Origin: VAZQ01 sp963840535
Lineage (GTDB): Bacteria; Pseudomonadota; Alphaproteobacteria; Rhizobiales; Xanthobacteraceae
Length of the DNA: 64,000 nt
Assembly (NCBI GenBank): GCA_963840535.1
Contig: CAWIZJ010000057.1
Span: 1 to 64,000 of the forward strand
Reading direction: 5' to 3'
Under the pieces are notes generated by a model, which did no database searches, was not told the DNA's origin, and saw only the letters and a program-made list of their open reading frames with translations. Of this stretch, positions 63,084 through 64,000 are shown in pieces. Position numbers and translations under genes: made by a program. Numbering within the stretch: the stretch's first letter is position 1; every line of letters starts with the position of its first letter.

Positions 63084-64000
63084 ATGAATGAGCCGTCGCG
63101 GCGGTCGCACCGGCCCCGATCGCTGGCGGAATGGTCGGCGCTGTGGCTGCGGTTCCTGCGTAGCGCGCGGCTGGCGTCGCGAAAGAAGAAGCCCGGCGAG
63201 CTGGTCTACGGATTGGACGACGTCCCGCCTCCGCTCGTCGTCGCCTTCGCCGGGTTGCAGCACGTCAGCCTGATCCGTATCCAGCTCATCTATCCGCTGT
63301 TCATCATCCAGATGGCGGGGCTCTCCACCGCGGCGTCGGCGAACATGCTCAGCCTTGCGCTGATCGCGCTGGGGGTCGCCGCCATCCTGCAGGCCGTGCC
63401 GAGAGGCCCCGTCGGCAGCGGGTTCCTGTTTCCGTCGTGCCATACCGGAATTTTCCTCGAGCCGTCGCTGGCCGCGCTCAAGCTCGGCGGCCTGCCGCTC
63501 GTCTTCGGCATGACGGTCTTTGCCGGCGCCGTCCAGTCGGTGCTGGCGCCGGCGTTGCGGCGGTTGAGGCCGCTCCTGCCTCCCGAGATCGGCGGGCTCG
63601 TGGTGTTCTTCGTCGGAACCAGCGTCGCGGCGATCGGCTGCCGGTACCTGCTCGGCGTCGGCTCGCCGAGACCGGTCGGCCGCGAATATTGGCTGGTCGG
63701 CGCGTTCACGCTTGCGATCACCGTCGCCCTGAACGTGTGGGGCAGGGGCCAGGCGCGGCTGCTCTGCGCCATGATCGGGATCGTGGCGGGCTACATTGCG
63801 GCAATGGCAACGGGCCTGCTGCCGATGGAGGCTTTCGGCGGCCTCGCCGCACTGCCGCTGCTCGCGTTCCCCAGCTTCAATCACGGCGGCTGGTCGTTCT
63901 CGCCGGCGATGATGCTGCCGTTCGCGGTGGCCGCGATCGCCCTCACGCTCAAGGGCATCGGAGACCTCACCGCCTGCCAGCGGCTCAACGACGCTCAATG
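63084..64000 (+). CDS. NCS2-family xanthine/uracil permease, N-terminal part
   Basis: ATG 63084, 305 residues to the window edge without stop. A cytoplasmic basic leader (SRRSHRPRSLAEWSALWLRF) is followed by GELVYGLDDVPPPLVVAFAG, LQHVSLIRIQLIYPLFIIQ (the QH motif of the first helix pair), PVGSGFLFPSCHTGIFLEPS, RPLLPPEIGGLVVFFVGTSV and MMLPFAVAAIALTLKGIGDL with T near the substrate site. NCS2 carriers import xanthine, uric acid or uracil by proton symport. The leader is longer than usual. Linkage to a STAS/RsbW pair is unusual and may mean the switch controls uptake. Confidence 0.9.
   Translation, partial: MNEPSRRSHRPRSLAEWSALWLRFLRSARLASRKKKPGELVYGLDDVPPPLVVAFAGLQHVSLIRIQLIYPLFIIQMAGLSTAASANMLSLALIALGVAAILQAVPRGPVGSGFLFPSCHTGIFLEPSLAALKLGGLPLVFGMTVFAGAVQSVLAPALRRLRPLLPPEIGGLVVFFVGTSVAAIGCRYLLGVGSPRPVGREYWLVGAFTLAITVALNVWGRGQARLLCAMIGIVAGYIAAMATGLLPMEAFGGLAALPLLAFPSFNHGGWSFSPAMMLPFAVAAIALTLKGIGDLTACQRLNDAQ

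Noticed and set aside
1..64000. tRNA, rRNA, CRISPR array or replication origin
   Set aside because: I saw no cloverleaf, rRNA signature, regular direct-repeat array or DnaA-box cluster. A dedicated search was not possible.

Overview
The window is G+C-rich chromosomal DNA (about two thirds G+C by eye), most likely from an alphaproteobacterium of the Bradyrhizobium/Hyphomicrobiales type. That assignment is an inference from the many Bug/TctC solute receptors, the pfam04392-type binding proteins, the winged-helix/ATPase regulator and the palindromic repeats. No rRNA, tRNA or CRISPR array was recognised.

Layout. 1-5.8 kb: a catabolic operon on the minus strand (SDR dehydrogenase, TctB, TctA, TctC, acyl-CoA synthetase) split by a complete IS701-family element. 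5.8-10.7 kb: a repeat-rich non-coding stretch, a methyltransferase, then an unusual trio (clan-CD/C25-like peptidase, 86-residue protein, SGNH-like hydrolase). 10.7-21.5 kb: more catabolism (orphan molybdenum hydroxylase, three TctC receptors, FAH-family hydrolase, two acyl-CoA dehydrogenases, isopropylmalate/tartrate-type dehydrogenase, LysR fragment). 21.5-27.4 kb: two CTAG-bounded palindromic elements and a signalling block (binding protein, histidine kinase, response regulator, response-regulator cyclase). 27.6-37.4 kb: the most interesting region, a tightly overlapping set of genes that looks like an undescribed RiPP pathway. It has a DUF692/MNIO oxidase, its DUF2063-like partner, a glycosyltransferase fused to a PqqD-like peptide-recognition domain, a flavin monooxygenase, two to three binding-protein homologues without signal peptides, a small protein ending in a CGCGCGC motif (candidate precursor) and an HExxH metallopeptidase. 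37.6-45.5 kb: a Crp/Fnr regulator and a six-gene Hyf-like membrane complex whose large subunit lacks the first NiFe cysteine pair. 45.7-49 kb: dehalogenase, OsmC protein, radical-SAM and DUF3179 remnants, methyltransferase. 49.3-56.3 kb: a plus-strand acyl-CoA operon (ligase, TctC, MaoC, dehydrogenase, dehydrogenase-hydratase fusion). 56.4-64 kb: a partner-switching regulatory block (winged-helix ATPase regulator, two RsbW-like kinases, two STAS proteins, response-regulator PP2C phosphatase), a branched-chain-type binding protein and an NCS2 permease running off the right edge.

About eighteen genes are broken by single-base frame changes, nearly all one extra base. The same protein family resumes at once in the neighbouring frame. 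This looks more like residual indel error in a long-read assembly than decay, so I annotate these as one gene each and give the break position.
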